Origin: Enterobacter kobei
GTDB lineage: Bacteria > Pseudomonadota > Gammaproteobacteria > Enterobacterales > Enterobacteriaceae
Reading direction: 5' to 3'
NCBI RefSeq assembly: GCF_001729765.1
Contig: NZ_CP017181.1
Span: 3,348,001 to 3,412,000 of the forward strand
DNA length: 64,000 nt
Position numbers and translations under genes: made by a program. Positions within the stretch are counted from its first letter, which is position 1. Every line of letters starts with the position of its first letter. The notes under the pieces were generated by a model. It ran no database searches, had not been told where the DNA came from, and saw only the letters and a program-made list of their open reading frames with translations. Shown in pieces: positions 46,301 through 56,013 of the stretch.

Positions 46301-46504
46301 CCGATCCTGATGACCTCGCTGGCCTTTATTTTTGGCGTATTGCCAATGGCAACCAGCACGGGTGCAGGTTCCAGCAGCCAGCACGCGGTCGGTACCGGGG
46401 TAATGGGGGGCATGATTTCGGCCACCATCCTGGCCATTTATTTCGTGCCGCTGTTCTTTGTGCTGGTGCGTCGTCGCTTCCCGCTCAGAGAGCGGCAGGA
46501 ATAA
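43391..46504 (+). CDS. acrD: RND efflux pump AcrD
   Basis: A 1037-residue inner-membrane drug/proton antiporter of the hydrophobe/amphiphile RND family. It works with AcrA and TolC and in E. coli exports aminoglycosides and some beta-lactams. It has twelve membrane helices and two large periplasmic loops. The proton-relay Asp pair is in [15 protein letters not shown] (about 405) and its Lys partner in [13 protein letters not shown] (about 940). The text [12 protein letters not shown] and the absence of a neighbouring membrane-fusion gene fit AcrD rather than AcrB. A strong terminator follows. Confidence 0.95.
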   Translation: MANFFIDRPIFAWVLAILLCLTGVLAITSLPVEQYPDLAPPNVRVTANYPGASAQTLENTVTQVIEQNMTGLDNLMYMSSQSSATGQATVTLSFKAGTDPDEAVQQVQNQLQSAMRKLPQAVQNQGVTVRKTGDTNILTIAFVSTDGSMDKQDIADYVASNIQDPLSRINGVGDIDAYGSQYSMRIWLDPNKLNSYQMTATDVTDAIKAQNAQIAVGQLGGTPSVDKQALNATINSQSLLQTPDQFRNITLRVNQDGSEVRLSDVATVEMGAEKYDYLSRFNGNPASGLGIKLASGANEMATAKLVLDRLDELSQYFPHGLEYKVAYETTSFVKASIEDVVKTLLEAIALVFLVMYLFLQNFRATLIPTIAVPVVLLGTFSVLYAFGYSINTLTMFAMVLAIGLLVDDAIVVVENVERIMSEEGLSPRQATRKSMGQIQGALVGIAMVLSAVFIPMAFFGGTTGAIYRQFSITIVSAMVLSVLVALILTPALCATLLKPLHKGEHHGQKGFFGWFNRMFNRNAARYESAVGKVLHRSLRWMMIYVVLLGGMVWLFLHLPTSFLPMEDRGMFITSVQLPSGSTQQQTLKVVQNVEQYFFTHEKDNVVSVFSTVGSGPGGNGQNVARMFVRLKDWNERDTQTGTSFAIIERATKAFSRIKEARVFASSPPAISGLGSSAGFDMELQDHAGAGHDALMAARDKLLALAGNDSGLTRVRHNGLDDSPQLQVDIDQRKAQALGVSIDDINDTLQTAWGSSYVNDFMDRGRVKKVYVQSAAPYRMLPDDINRWFVRNNSGGMVPFSAFATSRWESGSPRLERYNGYSAVEIVGEAAPGVSTGTAMDTMEKLVQQLPAGFGLEWTAMSYQERLSGAQAPALYALSLLVVFLCLAALYESWSVPFSVMLVVPLGVIGALLATWMRGLENDVYFQVGLLTVIGLSAKNAILIVEFANEMNAKGHELMAATLHACRQRLRPILMTSLAFIFGVLPMATSTGAGSSSQHAVGTGVMGGMISATILAIYFVPLFFVLVRRRFPLRERQE

Positions 46505-46515
46505 CATTCAGCCAT

Positions 46516-46545
46516 AAAAAAGGCGGCTTTATCAGCCGCCTTTTT
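46516..46545 (+). terminator. acrD terminator
   Basis: AAAAAAGGCGGCT-TTATC-AGCCGCCTTTTT, a hairpin with a T run directly after the acrD stop. Confidence 0.93.
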
Positions 46546-46612
46546 ATTGTGTGATTAATTCACACTATGATTATTTTACTTATTTAAGTGCTCTTGCAAT
46601 TCTTACTGAATG

Positions 46613-46672
46613 TCATTTACGAAGCATGCCTTCGATAAAATCTTTCCAGTTCCCCAGTTCACGTTCAATCAT
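46613..46672 (-). CDS. ypfM: YpfM, 19-residue small protein
   Basis: A 20-codon frame on the minus strand reads MIERELGNWKDFIEGMLRK and ends in TGA. As remembered, this equals the E. coli small protein YpfM, which lies at the same place between acrD and yffB. AGAGG sits 6 bases before the ATG. The peptide is a short amphipathic helix (acidic start, W/F/I/M/L on one face). Function unknown. Codon-level preservation inside an AT-rich, otherwise non-coding gap supports a real gene. Confidence 0.88.
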   Translation of the reverse strand: MIERELGNWKDFIEGMLRK

Positions 46673-47059
46673 AACAACCTCTCTTATTATTATGCGCATT
46701 CTACGAAAACGTATCATCATTGTGAAGACTATTTAACCAATTGCTGTGATTGTACCCCGCCACCGTTGGGGATTTATGATAAATATGAATGGAGAATCTT
46801 AAATTTTGTGTGACGGCCAGCAATATTTTGAAATAACCCTACGAACGGGTGAGCTTTATTTTACCCGCTGAGTTTGTTAGCAATTTATACCCGGTGGACA
46901 TCTATGCTTAAATGATGAAAGAATATTCAGCGTACAGATGTGCGTTGAATTAAGCAGACGTGTAAATCCAGAGTATTCCTGAATGTGTTATATTCTACTT
47001 AAGGATATATCTTCGAATTTATTGAACATTTAATGGTCATAAGGACAAAAGGATTCACC
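46673..47059. other. AT-rich intergenic region between ypfM and yffB
   Basis: This 387-base stretch is clearly richer in A and T than the flanking genes. It holds the promoter of ypfM on one strand and of yffB on the other. Several AT-rich hexamers (such as TATATT and TATTCT near 46987) could be -10 boxes, but none stands out. No protein, tRNA or clear hairpin was found. Confidence 0.6.
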
Positions 47060-47416
47060 ATGGTTGTGATGTACGGCATTAAAAATTGCGACACCATCAA
47101 AAAAGCCCGCCGCTGGCTGGAAGCGAACCACATCGAGTACCGCTTCCACGATTACCGTGCCGATGGGCTTGATGCAGATTTTCTGCATAACGCCATCAAT
47201 GAACTGGGCTGGGAGGCACTGCTTAACACCCGCGGTACCACCTGGCGTAAACTGGACGAATCCCTGCGCGCCAGCATCGTTGATGCCGACAGCGCGGCAA
47301 AACTGATGCGTGAAATGCCGGCAATTATCAAACGCCCATTGCTCTGCAAGCCAGGTCAGCCTATGCTGCTGGGTTTCAGTGAAACCCTTTATTCTGACTT
47401 TTTCGTTGAGGTGTAG
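47060..47416 (+). CDS. yffB: YffB, ArsC/Spx-family thioredoxin-fold protein
   Basis: A 118-residue protein of the arsenate-reductase/Spx-like thioredoxin superfamily. It has a single N-terminal cysteine in [11 protein letters not shown] (about residue 12) and the conserved RPLLC and IIKRP parts. Arsenate reduction is not established for this family member. The start at 47060 (after AAGGA) is preferred to the frame opening at 47033, since it gives the family N-terminus [11 protein letters not shown]. dapE follows after three bases, so the two are co-translated. An alternative ATG lies nine bases further in. Confidence 0.9.
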   Translation: MVVMYGIKNCDTIKKARRWLEANHIEYRFHDYRADGLDADFLHNAINELGWEALLNTRGTTWRKLDESLRASIVDADSAAKLMREMPAIIKRPLLCKPGQPMLLGFSETLYSDFFVEV

Positions 47417-47419
47417 TGT

Positions 47420-48547
47420 ATGTCATGCCCGGTCATTGAGCTGACTCAACAGCTTATTCGCCGTCCTTCCCTTAGCCCGGACGACGCAGGTTGTCAGGCA
47501 TTAATGATTGAGCGCCTGCGTGCCATCGGTTTTACCGTTGAACGCATGGATTTTGGCGATACTCAGAACTTCTGGGCGTGGCGCGGCCAGGGTGAAACGC
47601 TGGCGTTTGCCGGGCATACTGACGTCGTTCCCGCAGGTGACGCAGATCGCTGGATTAACCCGCCGTTTGAACCGACCATCCGCGATGGCATGCTCTTTGG
47701 CCGCGGCGCGGCAGACATGAAAGGCTCGCTGGCAGCGATGGTGGTCGCGGCTGAACGCTTCGTGGCTCAGCATCCGAACCACAAAAACCGTCTCGCGTTT
47801 TTGGTCACCTCCGACGAAGAAGCCAGTGCCCATAACGGTACCGTGAAGGTGGTTGAAGCGCTGATGGCGCGCAACGAGCGTCTCGACTACTGTCTGGTCG
47901 GCGAGCCGTCCAGTACCGAAGTGGTGGGCGATGTCGTGAAAAACGGTCGCCGTGGCTCACTGACCTGTAACCTGACCATTCACGGCGTTCAGGGACATGT
48001 TGCTTATCCACATCTGGCCGATAACCCCGTTCATCGCGCTGCGCCAATGCTGAGCGAACTGGTAGCGATTGAGTGGGATAAAGGTAACGAGTTCTTCCCC
48101 CCGACCAGTATGCAGATTGCTAACGTCAAGGCCGGGACCGGCAGCAACAACGTGATCCCGGGGGATTTCTTCGTCCAGTTCAACTTCCGCTTCAGCACCG
48201 AACTGACCGATGAGATGATCAAAGCGCGCGTTGTCGCGCTGCTGGAAAAATATCACCTGCGCTACACCGTGGACTGGTGGCTTTCCGGCCAGCCGTTCCT
48301 GACGCAGCGCGGCAAACTGGTTGATGCGGTAGTGAACGCCATCGAGCACTATAATGAAATTAAGCCACAACTGCTGACGACGGGTGGCACTTCAGACGGA
48401 CGCTTTATCGCCCGTATGGGAGCTCAGGTTGTCGAACTGGGGCCAGTAAACGCAACCATTCATAAAATAAATGAGTGTGTTAATGCGGCAGATTTGCAAC
48501 TGCTGGCTCGTATGTATCAACGTATTATGGAGCAACTCGTCGCCTGA
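47420..48547 (+). CDS. dapE: N-succinyl-L,L-diaminopimelate desuccinylase DapE
   Basis: A 375-residue M20-family di-zinc hydrolase that removes succinate from N-succinyl-L,L-diaminopimelate in lysine and peptidoglycan synthesis. Metal ligands are visible: His in [12 protein letters not shown] (about 67), Asp in [10 protein letters not shown] (about 100) and the catalytic Glu pair in [10 protein letters not shown] (about 134-135). A central dimerisation domain (about 180-290) is followed by TGGTSDGRF. Another lysine-pathway gene, dapA, lies 7 kb on. Confidence 0.97.
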   Translation: MSCPVIELTQQLIRRPSLSPDDAGCQALMIERLRAIGFTVERMDFGDTQNFWAWRGQGETLAFAGHTDVVPAGDADRWINPPFEPTIRDGMLFGRGAADMKGSLAAMVVAAERFVAQHPNHKNRLAFLVTSDEEASAHNGTVKVVEALMARNERLDYCLVGEPSSTEVVGDVVKNGRRGSLTCNLTIHGVQGHVAYPHLADNPVHRAAPMLSELVAIEWDKGNEFFPPTSMQIANVKAGTGSNNVIPGDFFVQFNFRFSTELTDEMIKARVVALLEKYHLRYTVDWWLSGQPFLTQRGKLVDAVVNAIEHYNEIKPQLLTTGGTSDGRFIARMGAQVVELGPVNATIHKINECVNAADLQLLARMYQRIMEQLVA

Positions 48548-48571
48548 CGAATGCTCTGAGAGGAATAGCGA

Positions 48572-48769
48572 ATGGATTGGCTTTCAAAGTACTGGTGGAT
48601 TCTGGTGCTGGTGTTTCTGGTCGGCGTACTGCTCAACGTGATTAAAGACCTTAAGCGCGTTGACCACAAAAAGTTTCTTGCGAACAAGCCGGATCTCCCG
48701 CCACACCGCGATTTTAACGACAAGTGGGACGATGACGACGACTGGCCGAAGAAAGACCAGAAGAAGTAA
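48572..48769 (+). CDS. ypfN: YpfN, small inner-membrane UPF0370 protein
   Basis: A 65-residue protein with one N-terminal membrane helix (about 4-25, [19 protein letters not shown]). A charged cytoplasmic tail rich in Asp, Trp and Lys follows ([16 protein letters not shown]). It matches the E. coli UPF0370 family in text and place. Function unknown. It starts 24 bases after dapE, preceded by GAGAGGA, so it is probably in the yffB-dapE transcript. A C-rich palindrome follows. Confidence 0.9.
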   Translation: MDWLSKYWWILVLVFLVGVLLNVIKDLKRVDHKKFLANKPDLPPHRDFNDKWDDDDDWPKKDQKK

Positions 48770-48778
48770 TTGTTAATC

Positions 48779-48833
48779 TCACCCCTCCCCCTAACCCTCG
48801 CCCCTGTGGGGAGAGGGGCTGGGGGTGAGGGGG
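48779..48833. repeat. C-rich palindromic repeat, copy 2
   Basis: TCACCCCTCCCCCTAACCC, then TCGCCCCTGTGGGGAGAGG, GGCTGGGGGTGAGGGGGA: nested inverted repeats of the same family as 29394-29432. It fills the gap between convergent ypfN and ypfH. No other terminator is visible there. Confidence 0.75.
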
Positions 48834-48840
48834 AAAGTGC

Positions 48841-49536
48841 CTACATAAACTCAACAATATTATCGTCATTCGGCTTGCCGCCGCTGAGCGCTTCATCAAA
48901 GTAGTGCTTCGGTACGGTATAACGCAGATGATCGAGCGCGAATTGCATGCTGCGGTCGTCAATCGCATGGCCCAGATCGTCAACGATATCCAGCGTCACA
49001 TCCCCACCTTCACGAATCAATGCTTCATGAGCGGCAACCGCATGTGAAAGCTCAATGACCCGGTCTTCACCACCGTGGATCAGATGGATCGTGGTCTGCG
49101 TGGTCGCACTCGTCGGCAGCGTCGCAAAGCGGCCGTTAAACGCGATCACCCGTGAAACCAGACCCGGCTGCGCTTTCACACTTTCCAGGGACATGATAGA
49201 TCCCTGCGAGAAGCCAATCAGCGCGGTCGCGTCAGCACCCACGCCGCTCTGCTGCTGCCAGTAACGTACGATGTCGATAAACGTGGGCATGATGGCATCA
49301 ATGCGCGCCTGACGGTTCTCCTCCGTCACGCCCTGAACCGGGAACCACTGTCGTCCGTTCGGACCACACGGTTCTACGCCGCCGATGCTGACAATCAATG
49401 CTTCAGGGAAAACAGGCGCAAACCAGCTACCAATCTGCCCCATATTGACGGCATTATCGCCAACACCATGAAACAGAAGCAGTAACTGTTTAGCCGGTTT
49501 GTCAGGGCTTTGAACAACAAAATGGTCGTGTTTCAT
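48841..49536 (-). CDS. ypfH: YpfH, alpha/beta hydrolase (carboxylesterase-like)
   Basis: A 231-residue soluble alpha/beta hydrolase of the phospholipase/carboxylesterase type. LLLFHGVGDN is the oxyanion strand, the nucleophile Ser is in GFSQGS (about 110), and His is in DLGHAID (about 198). HLIHGGEDRVI holds the acid residue. The E. coli homologue shows esterase activity, and its natural substrate is unknown. The frame opens at 49596. The ATG at 49536 after AAGGAG gives MKHDHFVVQSPDKPA, the family start. Confidence 0.9.
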   Translation of the reverse strand: MKHDHFVVQSPDKPAKQLLLLFHGVGDNAVNMGQIGSWFAPVFPEALIVSIGGVEPCGPNGRQWFPVQGVTEENRQARIDAIMPTFIDIVRYWQQQSGVGADATALIGFSQGSIMSLESVKAQPGLVSRVIAFNGRFATLPTSATTQTTIHLIHGGEDRVIELSHAVAAHEALIREGGDVTLDIVDDLGHAIDDRSMQFALDHLRYTVPKHYFDEALSGGKPNDDNIVEFM

Positions 49537-49609
49537 GGCGGTCTCCTTAATTGATGAGCAGGATTTTACGCCTATGCGGGGTAATGACCATGCCACTTTA
49601 CTGAAGAAG

Positions 49610-51556
49610 TCATTGAAAAAATTGCCATTGCAAAATGTCTGCTTTCAACTGCTGACAGCGCGAATAATCAAGGCTCTCAAGCGCTTGCGCGGTTTCTTCG
49701 CGAAGCTTTGCCAGTAACGCTTTTCGCCCGACCGCTTCGCTTCTCCCCTCGATTTTCCCGCGCAGCGCCGGAAGCGACATATCTGTGGCTAACAGCAACC
49801 GCGTCAGCGCGGCTACCGAGGTTGAAAACGCCCGGTGCGCAAAAGCAAACCCCGCCAGCTCCAGCCAGTCGTCACTATTAAGGGTAGCTTCCCAGGCATC
49901 AGTCACCGGGATCTTTTCGCCATTCCAGGCCGACAGGACGCGCATATCGCGGCATAAACGCCGATGTGCCTGCGTACACAGTTGATGCCCGGCTTCGCTC
50001 TGCGGCAGCAGCGCCATCGCCGTGTAACACCCGCTGCTGGCTTCCCGATGGCTGCCCATTCGCACCAGCACAAACCCGCACCGCTGCCAGAAACGCCACA
50101 GCTCGTCGGTATAACCAAAACTCACGGAGAGATAATCTTCACCGCTGGCGTTCAGGATCAGCCGCTGACCGATGCCTTCCCGCTGACGACGGGGATGAAC
50201 CACAATGCGGCTAATCCGTCGGCCTTCCAGCGTCGCCGCAAGAGGCGTTCCGCCGTGCGCCGCCAGCGACTGCGCCACAAGGTTCCCGCGTGGACGACGA
50301 GAGCCAGCCCACACCGCCCGGCTGAGTTCGGGGGACAATCCGCCCTCGTCCACCAGCCAGATCGCGCCCGCAATATCAGCCCCCGCGTCCGCAACAGCAA
50401 AGTGCTGGCCGGGGGCGTCCATCATCCGGCGTAAATCGAGCGGTGAGGTCCGGTAGTGGGCAGCACAGAGCAGTTCATAAACGCTTGCCACTCGTGCCGG
50501 GTCGCTCTCCCACTCTTGTGGCTCCAGAGACCTTACAGACACCTCACCTTCCGGTTTGTGGTCGATAAGCGCATCGTCAAACAGCAGCGTATTCGCCACG
50601 ATCCGTTCAAGCGGACATCCGGCCGCCCAGCGAATGGGGGTGGATAAGGTATAACGCTGCAACCCACTGAATCGGGCGCAGAACTTCAGCAGAAATCCCC
50701 TTCCCGTCCCTTCGTAACCCTGAACCGTAGTGGTCAGTAATACGCGGGGAAAGCGTGTCACCAGCTTCTCCAGCAGCGGGCCAGGGATGGCTGCCGCTTC
50801 ATCGACAATCAGCCAGTCGGCCTGCAGCGTGGAGTCCAGCAGCGCATCGGGTGCCATAAAGTGAAAACGCTCGCCCGCGAAACGCGCGATGACATCCGCT
50901 GCGCCTTTCGCCGGGGCCGTCACCACCGCACTCCCCTGGATGCTGCCCAGCAGCATCCCCGCCAGCGCTGACTTTCCGCGTCCGCGAGGTGCCGTCACGG
51001 CAGCGATGCCCGCAGGCATGACCAAAAGCGCGTCGAGGATCGCCGCCTGCTCACGCTGCGGCTCACCGCTGGCGGGCTGCCAGGCGGGTAAATCTGGCGC
51101 AGCGGGAAGCGTCAGGGGATGATGCTGTTGCCAGACGATCGCATCCGTATCGGCGGCAAGCGTCCGGCAAAAATGGTGAACAAAGTGCGGGGTAGCGATC
51201 GGCTCTGCGCTGTCACTCCAGCGCACAGAATCGCTGTCTGGCCTGTCGGCCCAGCCAGAGAACGGTGGTACTCGCAGTACGAGGAGGCTCCCGGCGCGCA
51301 ACGTTCCGCTGAGTGCGGCGAATGCGGAGACGTCAAACCCGGCATGCGCGTCAAACACAGCATGCAGGTATTCGCGTCCCAACAGTCCGCCGATGGCTTT
51401 AGACGGGTTTTCATTCAGCCACAGCCAGTCTCCCGGTAAAGCATCACGCAGGGCGGTGGCCTGGCTCAGCGTCCACGGCTCATCGCCCGTGAGCACCACC
51501 AGACGGCGGTGCCCGGTTCGCTCAAGCTCGCGTATCAGATGTGCAAACGACACCAT
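49610..51556 (-). CDS. tmcA: tRNA(Met) cytidine acetyltransferase TmcA
   Basis: A 648-residue enzyme that makes N4-acetylcytidine at the wobble position (C34) of elongator tRNA-Met using acetyl-CoA and ATP. An N-terminal DUF1726 part (about 10-150) is followed by a helicase-like ATPase with Walker A APRGRGKSAL (about 188) and DEAAAIPGPLL. A GNAT acetyltransferase domain comes next (about 350-520, VHPRRQREGIGQRLI), then a tRNA-binding tail. It is about 20 residues shorter at the N-terminal part than K-12 as remembered. The ATG at 51556 overlaps the ypfJ stop in TGATG. A GTG at 51559 is the alternative. Confidence 0.93.
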   Translation of the reverse strand: MVSFAHLIRELERTGHRRLVVLTGDEPWTLSQATALRDALPGDWLWLNENPSKAIGGLLGREYLHAVFDAHAGFDVSAFAALSGTLRAGSLLVLRVPPFSGWADRPDSDSVRWSDSAEPIATPHFVHHFCRTLAADTDAIVWQQHHPLTLPAAPDLPAWQPASGEPQREQAAILDALLVMPAGIAAVTAPRGRGKSALAGMLLGSIQGSAVVTAPAKGAADVIARFAGERFHFMAPDALLDSTLQADWLIVDEAAAIPGPLLEKLVTRFPRVLLTTTVQGYEGTGRGFLLKFCARFSGLQRYTLSTPIRWAAGCPLERIVANTLLFDDALIDHKPEGEVSVRSLEPQEWESDPARVASVYELLCAAHYRTSPLDLRRMMDAPGQHFAVADAGADIAGAIWLVDEGGLSPELSRAVWAGSRRPRGNLVAQSLAAHGGTPLAATLEGRRISRIVVHPRRQREGIGQRLILNASGEDYLSVSFGYTDELWRFWQRCGFVLVRMGSHREASSGCYTAMALLPQSEAGHQLCTQAHRRLCRDMRVLSAWNGEKIPVTDAWEATLNSDDWLELAGFAFAHRAFSTSVAALTRLLLATDMSLPALRGKIEGRSEAVGRKALLAKLREETAQALESLDYSRCQQLKADILQWQFFQ

Positions 51557-52425
51557 CACATGGCTTTGCCGAAGGTATTACACTGGGCAGGATCACCGCT
51601 GTCAAAACCGCGTTTAAACCAGCTGTAACGCTGTTGCGACGTACCGTGAGTGAAGCTGTCCGGCACGACGCGTCCCTGGCTTTGCTGCTGAAGACGGTCA
51701 TCGCCGATGGCCTGCGCCGCGTTTAATGCCTCTTCAAGATCGCCGGATTCCAGTACGCCCTGCTGCTGCATGCTGTGCCCCCAGACGCCTGCGAAGCAGT
51801 CCGCCTGCAGTTCCATCTTGACGGAAAGACGATTCACTTCAGCCTGAGACGCATTTTGCTGAAGCTGACGCACTTTTGGCTCAATGCCCAGCAGCTTCTG
51901 CACATGGTGCCCGACTTCATGCGCGATCACGTAGCCCTGGGCAAAATCACCGTCAGCGCCAAGCTTGCGTTTCATGTCATCGTAAAAAGAGAGATCGATA
52001 TAGACGGTGCCATCTGCCGGGCAGTAGAACGGCCCCATCACAGATTGACCGGTACCACATCCGGTGCGGGTTGCGCCCCGGTACATCACCAGTTTCGGCT
52101 GCTGATAGGTGCGCCCCATCTTCTCGAACTGCTGACCCCATGTATCTTCAGTGGTCGCGAGAATAACGGAGGTAAATTTGGCCGCTTCATCTTCGTTCGG
52201 GCTGATGGAGCGCGGAGACTGTGGTTGCTGTTGCAGCGGCTGACCGGTCATCAAACCGGTGAGGTCGACCCCGTAATAGCCTGCGACCAGTACCACAATC
52301 AGCAGGATGAGACCGCCCTTGCCGCTGGGTAGCCGAAAGCCGGGCCCCCCCATTGAAGGACCGCCGCCGCCATCACTGCGCCTGTCTTCTACATTGTCAC
52401 TTTCACGACGCCCTTGCCAGCGCAT
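51556..52425 (-). CDS. ypfJ: YpfJ, putative neutral zinc metallopeptidase
   Basis: A 289-residue protein of the YpfJ/neutral zinc metallopeptidase family. A Gly-rich cytoplasmic head (1-35) precedes one membrane helix (about 37-53). The periplasmic catalytic domain has HEVGHH (about 168-173, HExxH type), and a further ligand is likely in [11 protein letters not shown] (about 203). The substrate is unknown. The ATG at 52425 is chosen over a GTG two codons upstream, as it gives [16 protein letters not shown]. The stop codon overlaps the tmcA start, so the two are coupled. Confidence 0.9.
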   Translation of the reverse strand: MRWQGRRESDNVEDRRSDGGGGPSMGGPGFRLPSGKGGLILLIVVLVAGYYGVDLTGLMTGQPLQQQPQSPRSISPNEDEAAKFTSVILATTEDTWGQQFEKMGRTYQQPKLVMYRGATRTGCGTGQSVMGPFYCPADGTVYIDLSFYDDMKRKLGADGDFAQGYVIAHEVGHHVQKLLGIEPKVRQLQQNASQAEVNRLSVKMELQADCFAGVWGHSMQQQGVLESGDLEEALNAAQAIGDDRLQQQSQGRVVPDSFTHGTSQQRYSWFKRGFDSGDPAQCNTFGKAM

Positions 52426-52545
52426 AACCACCTCGAACTATTCCATTAATAATAGCTATGATCGTAGGCGGTTAACGGCAAGATTACCATAGGAAACAAA
52501 GGTAAGACGCCAAAGGATGCAAACATCCTTTGGCAAGTGAGGGAG

Positions 52546-53259
52546 TTAGTCGAGCTTAACGCCTAAACGGTGAGCAACCGCTTCATAGGCTTCAATCAGG
52601 CCACCCAGGCTCTGACGGAAACGGTCTTTGTCCATTTTATCCAGGGTTTCTTTGTCCCACAGGCGGCTACCGTCCGGGGAGAACTCATCACCCAGCACCA
52701 CTTCGCCTTTGAACAGACCGAACTCCAGCTTGAAGTCGACGAGGATCAGGCCCGCATCGTCAAACAGCTTTTTCAGCACGTCGTTGGCTTTGTAGGTCAG
52801 CTCTTTCATGCGCGCCAGGTTCTCTTTATTGACCCAGCCGAAGGTTTCGCAGTAGGAATCATTGACCATCGGATCGTGCATGGCATCGTTTTTCAGGAAC
52901 AGGTCGAACAGCGGTGGATTCAGTTCGATACCTTCTTCAATACCCAGACGCTTCACCAGGGAGCCCGCTGCACGGTTACGAATAACGCACTCAACCGGAA
53001 CCATATCCAGTTTTTTCACCAGACATTCCGTATCGGACAGCAACGCTTCCATCTGAGTCGGGATACCCGCTTCGGCCAGTTTGGTCATAATGAAGTGGTT
53101 GAACTTGTTGTTCACCATGCCTTTACGATCGAACTGCTCAATGCGCGCGCCATCCCCTGCTGACGTATCATTGCGGAACTCGAGCACCAACAGATCCGGG
53201 TTTTCCGTGCTGTATACGGTCTTCGCTTTGCCACGATACAACTCAGCTTGCTTCTGCAT
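52546..53259 (-). CDS. purC: SAICAR synthetase PurC
   Basis: A 237-residue ATP-dependent ligase that joins aspartate to carboxyaminoimidazole ribotide in purine synthesis. Signature stretches are [10 protein letters not shown] (about 6-15), [12 protein letters not shown] (about 88-99) and LVDFKLEFG (about 174-182). The ATG at 53259 is favoured over the one two codons upstream, because AGGAG sits 8 bases away and this gives MQKQAEL, the E. coli N-terminus. A near-consensus PurR box lies 52 bases upstream. It is the gene after bamC on the same strand, behind a terminator. Confidence 0.96.
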   Translation of the reverse strand: MQKQAELYRGKAKTVYSTENPDLLVLEFRNDTSAGDGARIEQFDRKGMVNNKFNHFIMTKLAEAGIPTQMEALLSDTECLVKKLDMVPVECVIRNRAAGSLVKRLGIEEGIELNPPLFDLFLKNDAMHDPMVNDSYCETFGWVNKENLARMKELTYKANDVLKKLFDDAGLILVDFKLEFGLFKGEVVLGDEFSPDGSRLWDKETLDKMDKDRFRQSLGGLIEAYEAVAHRLGVKLD

Positions 53260-53311
53260 CTTCATTACTCCTGGTGTGATGATTTGTGTTCAAAACTGGG
53301 CATATTATGCC

Positions 53312-53327
53312 ACGCACACGTTTGCGT
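53312..53327 (-). promoter_or_regulatory. PurR operator of purC
   Basis: ACGCACACGTTTGCGT differs from the 16-base PurR consensus ACGCAAACGTTTGCGT at one position. It overlaps the expected -35 region of purC, whose -10 may be CATAAT within GGCATAATATGCC (53296-53308). Purine-loaded PurR would repress. Confidence 0.92.
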
Positions 53328-53335
53328 AGCACGAA

Positions 53336-53363
53336 AATAAAAAGGGCGGGATTAACCCGCCCT
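53336..53363 (-). terminator. Terminator between bamC and purC
   Basis: GGGCGGG-ATTAA-CCCGCCC, with an A-rich run on its left that becomes a T tract on the minus strand. It ends the dapA-bamC transcript just after the bamC stop. Confidence 0.88.
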
Positions 53364-53368
53364 CGTAT

Positions 53369-54403
53369 TTATTTGCTGAATGCTGCCTGGAAGACAGCGA
53401 CCAGCGCATCGTTCTGCGACTGGGTCAGCGTGTGACCTTTTGGATCGATAAACTGCAGACTACTGCGGTTATCAAGGTCGCCTACCTGAATCTTGTAATC
53501 ACCGGAGGCAAGCTGAGGATCTTTGGCGCCCAGTTCCAGCCATGCACTGTCGGACAGTGGCTTATAGGTTGCCGTCATGCTACCGGTTGAACGGGTGCTG
53601 TCGGTCACTTTCATGCCCACTTTTTCCAGCGTCGCTGGCAGACGCTGCCAGGTCTGGTTAAACGGTGCACGCACCACCAGCATTGGCAGGCCGGTATCGT
53701 CCGCACCGCTCTGAACGTCGAAGGTGACGCCGTTACGGCTCTGCGCCGCATTTGCGGCATCAGTCGCGGTCTTATCCAGACCCGCGGCAATCACGTTCAG
53801 CATTTCAGTGCTGTAACGCTGCAGGGAGGCGGCATCCGCAACCGGTTTGCCCGCCTGCTCCAGGTTTAACAGCTTAACGTTAACCGCCTGCTGATAACCC
53901 TGTGGTTTAACGGAGACTTGATAACGTCCACGGTACTGCTGATCTTCATCCAGCCGGTTCCACTCGATCCAGTCGGTGGTTAAGGTCTGGCTGGCGTCAT
54001 CGCGTTTATCAATGGTGTAGTTCTTCGCCTGAATAACGCTCACCACCTGTGGCCACAGATTGCTTCCGCGCGCGCTTTCAACCAGCAGAGACGCCGTATC
54101 ACCGGTGAACTGGGTACGCGCTCCGCTGACCAGCGCCAGAGGCTGAGCGGGTGGACGAATATCAAGCGCTTTACCCACCAGGCCACTGCCATTGGTGACG
54201 GGGATATTATAATCGCCGTTCTGAATCGGCAGGATCATACCAGCCGGTGCATGAAGTTCAGCAAGCGGGGTCGCATCCAGATAGGATTCATCACCGCTCA
54301 CCTGGCGCTTGTAGCGCGAGTCTGAACTACAGGCAGCGAGCAGCATAACAAGCGAAACACTCGCAACCTTCGCCAGGCGCGACTTCTGTACTGAATAAGC
54401 CAT
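53369..54403 (-). CDS. bamC: Outer membrane assembly lipoprotein BamC
   Basis: A 344-residue lipoprotein subunit of the beta-barrel assembly machine (BamABCDE). The lipobox LAAC gives the lipidated Cys at residue 25. An unstructured segment (about 26-95) that binds BamD precedes two helix-grip domains (about 100-215 and 225-344). Length equals the E. coli protein. An in-frame TTG one codon upstream is possible, but the ATG at 54403 with GGGAG upstream is preferred. It follows dapA after 16 bases on the same strand, as in K-12. Confidence 0.95.
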   Translation of the reverse strand: MAYSVQKSRLAKVASVSLVMLLAACSSDSRYKRQVSGDESYLDATPLAELHAPAGMILPIQNGDYNIPVTNGSGLVGKALDIRPPAQPLALVSGARTQFTGDTASLLVESARGSNLWPQVVSVIQAKNYTIDKRDDASQTLTTDWIEWNRLDEDQQYRGRYQVSVKPQGYQQAVNVKLLNLEQAGKPVADAASLQRYSTEMLNVIAAGLDKTATDAANAAQSRNGVTFDVQSGADDTGLPMLVVRAPFNQTWQRLPATLEKVGMKVTDSTRSTGSMTATYKPLSDSAWLELGAKDPQLASGDYKIQVGDLDNRSSLQFIDPKGHTLTQSQNDALVAVFQAAFSK

Positions 54404-54419
54404 CAAATCTCCCTAAACT

Positions 54420-55298
54420 TTACAGCAAACCGGCATGCTTCAGCGCTGCCCTGACGATGTCGCGACCGTGGTCGGTAATCGGTGTCATTGGCAAACGCAG
54501 CGTATCGGATGCTACAAGTCCCAACTCCTTACACGCCCATTTCACGGGGATCGGATTGGGTTCGACAAATAATTTATTGTGCAGCGGCATCAGGCGCTGG
54601 TTAATGACGCGTGCCTCATCAAAGTGACCGGCTGCGGCCAGTTTGCACATTTCAGCCATATCGCGCGCCGCAACGTTTGACGTTACGGAGATCACGCCAT
54701 GACCACCGAGCTGCATAAAGTCCAGCGCGGTCGCATCATCACCACTTAACAGGATAAAGTCGTCTGAAACCAGCTCTTTGATCTGATGAACGCGGCTTAA
54801 GTTCCCTGTCGCCTCTTTAATACCGATAATATTTTTTACTTCCGAGAGACGACCAACGGTTTCCGGCAGCATATCGCAGCCAGTACGGGACGGCACATTA
54901 TACAGAATTTGTGGCAAGTCAGTATGTTCAGCGATGGCTTTGAAGTGCTGGAACAAACCTTCCTGGGTAGGACGGTTGTAATAAGGGGTCACCGTCAGAC
55001 AGCCTACGATGCCGCTGTCATTAAAACGTTTGGTCAGGCTGATCGCTTCTGCGGTTGCATTAGCGCCTGTCCCCGCGATGACCGGAATACGTCCGTCAGC
55101 CAGCTCCAGGGTCAGCATAACCACATCGCCATGCTCTTCGTGGCTCAGCGTTGCAGATTCACCGGTAGTCCCTACCGAAACGATCGCCGAGGTTCCATTG
55201 GCGACATGGTAATCAATCAGCTTCTTCATGCTAGACCGGCAGACGTTACCTTTTTCATCCATCGGTGTTACAAGCGCGACAATACTTCCCGTGAACAT
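54420..55298 (-). CDS. dapA: 4-hydroxy-tetrahydrodipicolinate synthase DapA
   Basis: A 292-residue barrel aldolase that condenses pyruvate and aspartate semialdehyde, the first committed step toward diaminopimelate and lysine. The Schiff-base lysine is Lys161 (GIKEATGN), with Tyr133 ([10 protein letters not shown]) and the Thr44-Thr45 pair (GTTGES). It is divergent from gcvR across 145 bases and upstream of bamC in one transcript. Confidence 0.97.
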   Translation of the reverse strand: MFTGSIVALVTPMDEKGNVCRSSMKKLIDYHVANGTSAIVSVGTTGESATLSHEEHGDVVMLTLELADGRIPVIAGTGANATAEAISLTKRFNDSGIVGCLTVTPYYNRPTQEGLFQHFKAIAEHTDLPQILYNVPSRTGCDMLPETVGRLSEVKNIIGIKEATGNLSRVHQIKELVSDDFILLSGDDATALDFMQLGGHGVISVTSNVAARDMAEMCKLAAAGHFDEARVINQRLMPLHNKLFVEPNPIPVKWACKELGLVASDTLRLPMTPITDHGRDIVRAALKHAGLL

Positions 55299-55443
55299 GA
55301 GCCATCCTCTGTGCGAACAAGAGCCTCAATGGTACGTTTGGAACTGTAATAAAAGCAAGCGACCTGAGGCCCTCAGGCGGTTGTATGCATTTTTTTTTTA
55401 TGCTTTCCTTAGGAAGACTTAACCATGCAAAGGAAGAACAGGT

Positions 55444-56013
55444 TTGACAACCTCATCACAACATTACCTGGTTATCACTGCGCTGGGTGCCGACAGGCCG
55501 GGTATCGTGAACACCATCACCCGTCACGTGAGCAGCTGCGGCTGTAATATCGAAGACAGCCGTCTGGCAATGCTCGGCGAAGAGTTCACGTTTATCATGC
55601 TGCTGTCCGGAACATGGAATGCCATTACCCTTATTGAATCCACCCTGCCGCTGAAAGGCGCGGAGCTGGATTTGCTGATCGTGATGAAACGCACTACCGC
55701 GCGCCCGCGCCCGGCCATGCCCGCTACCGTCTGGGTGCAGGTTGAAGTCACTGATTCCCCGCATCTGATCGAGCGTTTTACCGCGCTGTTCGACAGCCAT
55801 CAGATGAACATTGCAGAGCTCGTTTCCCGCACGCAACCGGGCGACGAGAGCACCGTTCCCACGCTCTTTATTCAAATCACTGCACACAGCCCTGCCTCAC
55901 AGGATGCGTCAAATATCGAGCAAGCGTTCAAAGCCCTCTGTACAGAATTAAACGCGCAGGGCAGTATAAGCGTCGTCAATTATTCGCAGCACGAACAGGA
56001 TGGAGTTGAGTAA
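55444..56013 (+). CDS. gcvR: Glycine cleavage system repressor GcvR
   Basis: A 189-residue cytoplasmic regulator with two ACT domains (about 7-85 and 93-175) and no DNA-binding domain. In E. coli it binds GcvA and turns it into a repressor of gcvTHP when glycine is low. The start codon is TTG, preceded by AGGAAGAACAGG. The same TTG start is known for E. coli gcvR, and no better ATG is present. The stop overlaps the bcp start in TAATG. Confidence 0.93.
   Translation: MTTSSQHYLVITALGADRPGIVNTITRHVSSCGCNIEDSRLAMLGEEFTFIMLLSGTWNAITLIESTLPLKGAELDLLIVMKRTTARPRPAMPATVWVQVEVTDSPHLIERFTALFDSHQMNIAELVSRTQPGDESTVPTLFIQITAHSPASQDASNIEQAFKALCTELNAQGSISVVNYSQHEQDGVE

Noticed and set aside
55362-55376. CCTGAGG/CCCTCAGG inverted repeat between dapA and gcvR
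   Set aside because: Short, with almost no loop, and placed upstream of gcvR rather than after a gene. Probably chance.
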